NCBI RefSeq assembly: GCF_042453785.1
Contig: NC_091662.1
Span: 129,001 to 193,000 of the forward strand
Direction: 5' to 3'
Length of the DNA stretch: 64,000 nucleotides
Source of the DNA: Malus domestica
Taxonomy: Eukaryota; Streptophyta; Magnoliopsida; Rosales; Rosaceae
Of this stretch, positions 62,404 through 64,000 are shown one piece after another. Position numbers and translations under genes: made by a program. Below the pieces are notes generated by a model that saw nothing but the letters and a program-made list of their open reading frames with translations, had not been told where the DNA came from and did not search any database. Within the stretch, counting starts at the first letter, position 1; every line of letters starts with the position of its first letter.

Positions 62404-64000
62404 ATGGCAGAGGGTGAATCCCCGTCGTCCGATTCTCTATCAGATCCATCCCTATCCCGAAACGTTTCCTTCAGTCGCCTCAACGCCCAGGCGGCGGAGT
62501 TCATCCCCAATCGCAGCGCCACTGCGCACGCATCCGCACCGGCAGCGCCTCCTGCGGCTGTAGGTCAAGTCCACGTCTACCCTCCGCCGCCGCCGCCGCC
62601 TTCGGCCCCCTTCCATGTCCCGATCCAGGCCGTCCCTCCTCCTCCTCCTCCTCCTCCTCTCGTGGTTCCGGTCCCGGTTCATCCGCATCATCACTTGCCG
62701 GTCCAGTACCATCATCACAATCAGTATCATTACTCTGGATTTGGAGACCAGGAAGTGGCCGTACAGCAGAAACAGAAGCATCAGCATCATCAGCCGCAGC
62801 AGTTGGGGGAGCAAGCTCAGGCGGATCGTGTTTCCTCCTCCTCCAAGACTCACAGGCTTTCCGATGAAGCCACCTCCAAGATTTTGAATCAGGTTACTTG
62901 ATAATTCATAGTCTGTCTGTCTGTCCCCAATGCTTATTCAATCAAGTTTCGGAGGGATATTGTCAGCTTCTTTTGTATTGGCCCAGATCCTAATGTTTGA
63001 ATATCCAACACTAATAGTCGAGTATAAAGTACAACACAAACACGCACGTGCGGGTATTATTAGGATTACCTAAACCCTTGATAGGATATAAGAGCCTTAG
63101 GAGGATATCGTTAGCAATTCCAAACTCCGGTGATTGTTGTAAGCCGCCAAGTTGAGATTCAAAAAGTGTAATCTGAATTTCTTTTTAAATTTCACTTTGC
63201 CTGCCTCATATTGGTTTGGTTGGCCTAACATTAACATATTGGCATATTGCAGGTGGAGTATTATTTCAGCGACTTAAACTTGGCTACTACTGATCATCTT
63301 ATGAGGTTCATAAACAAAGATCCTGAAGGATATGGTGACCTCTTCTTCTTTTCCTTTTCTCAATATTTTCTTATGCTTTCGAATGTGTTCTAGAGTTCGA
63401 CTCAATATCCATTGATTGAAATTTTATCATTATTAACTGTTTAATATTCACCCGTATATAGTGCCAATCTCTGTTGTTGCATCTTTCAAGAAGATTAAGG
63501 CCCTCATAAATAGTAATTCTCAGCTTGCAACTGTATTGCGCAACTCTTCAAAGCTGGTGAGTTCGTACTTATATATATATATGCTCTTGCTTTATCCTTC
63601 TCTCTAAAAAGTAAAATCATATTCCGCCTCACTCGTGTATCAGTTTTTTCATCTGTCCTTTTGTTTTGATCTTTAATGATGTCATGTCTTGCAGGTAGTT
63701 CATGAAGATGGAAAGAAAGTTAGACGTCAGCATCCCCTCACTCAGTTAGATATGGAAGAATTGCAAGTAGGTTTTGCTTGTATTCAGTCCCATATACATT
63801 TTAGGATAAATGTTTTGGTTTGGGGTGTTGATTTATGCCAAGATTTTTGTGATTCGGTCTTTTTAAAAATGGTACTTTAAGCATATCAGGCAAAAGATTT
63901 ATTTTTTATTTTTATAATACTCTAGTAAGGGCTCATTGTAAATCTGTGTTTCCTCTTAACATCTGATTTGCATTCTGATCTTCTGTAGTCTCGCATAGTT
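62404..64000 (+). CDS. LARP6B: LARP6-type La-related protein, 5' part (PAM2 motif and La domain start)
   Basis: Exons 62404-62892, 63253-63334, 63462-63556, 63695-63766 and 63989 onward (open at the window edge), phases agree. Residues about 20-33, SFSRLNAQAAEFIP, form a PAM2 motif that binds the MLLE domain of poly(A)-binding protein. Pro- and His-rich low-complexity text follows to residue 140. The La motif starts near TSKILNQVEYYFSDLNLATT and continues DHLMRFINKDPEGYVPISVV and FKKIKALINSNSQLATVLRN. LARP6 proteins bind RNA; plant LARP6B/C have PAM2, LARP6A does not. The C-terminal RRM-like and LSA parts lie beyond the window. Position next to an ITPK4-like gene matches LARP6B of Arabidopsis (from memory). 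Confidence 0.92.

Noticed and set aside
62452-62853. Arg-rich minus-strand frame opposite LARP6 exon 1
   Set aside because: Mirror of the Pro/His-rich coding repeats.

Overview
This window is nuclear DNA from a eudicot plant. The genes have introns with GT/AG borders and plant-specific protein families. The repeats are plant SINEs, a Cassandra-type 5S-containing LTR, hAT and PIF/Harbinger elements, MITEs and microsatellites. Repeat content and gene sequences suggest Rosaceae, possibly the apple/pear group; that is an impression, not a proof.

Gene order, left to right: SKIP35-like ankyrin protein (+, 3' exons), ARGOS-LIKE organ-size protein (-), two-domain LEA_2 protein (-, one frameshift), plastid ADP-glucose pyrophosphorylase small-subunit-like protein (-, nine exons solved), a broken dihydrodipicolinate reductase (+), a broken poly(ADP-ribose) glycohydrolase (+) split by transposons, an unrecognised secreted two-exon protein (-), a short MEGLIP-type plant protein (-), a basic/serine-rich unknown protein (-, one frameshift), uridine/purine nucleosidase (+, nine exons solved), a decayed inositol trisphosphate 5/6-kinase 4-like gene (+), and the 5' part of a LARP6-type La-related protein with a PAM2 motif (+, runs off the right edge). 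From memory, LARP6B, ITPK4, DHDPR, LEA, ARL and SKIP35 lie in this order on Arabidopsis chromosome 2 (At2g43970 to At2g44090), while APS2 and URH2 are neighbours on chromosome 1 (At1g05610/05620). The window therefore looks like the unfractionated ancestral block.

Mobile DNA fills the gaps. Between the ITPK4-like gene and LARP6 (45.4-62.1 kb) lies a nest of elements: a Harbinger-type element with TAA target duplication holds a 5.5 kb hAT element with an exact 8-bp duplication and two smaller Harbinger MITEs; next to it a second hAT-like element carries a 2.07 kb solo-LTR-like insertion (exact 5-bp duplication) inside its zinc-finger ORF and another MITE. A second nest (19.8-25.9 kb) sits inside the PARG pseudogene. 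Smaller insertions include tRNA-type SINEs, a TRIM with an initiator-Met primer site, a truncated Cassandra LTR, RTE LINE 3' ends and several MITEs.

The genes do not form a pathway. The three decayed housekeeping genes (DHDPR, PARG, ITPK4) next to intact neighbours fit loss of redundant copies after genome duplication. Exon borders were deduced by eye from splice signals and protein-family similarity; no search was run.
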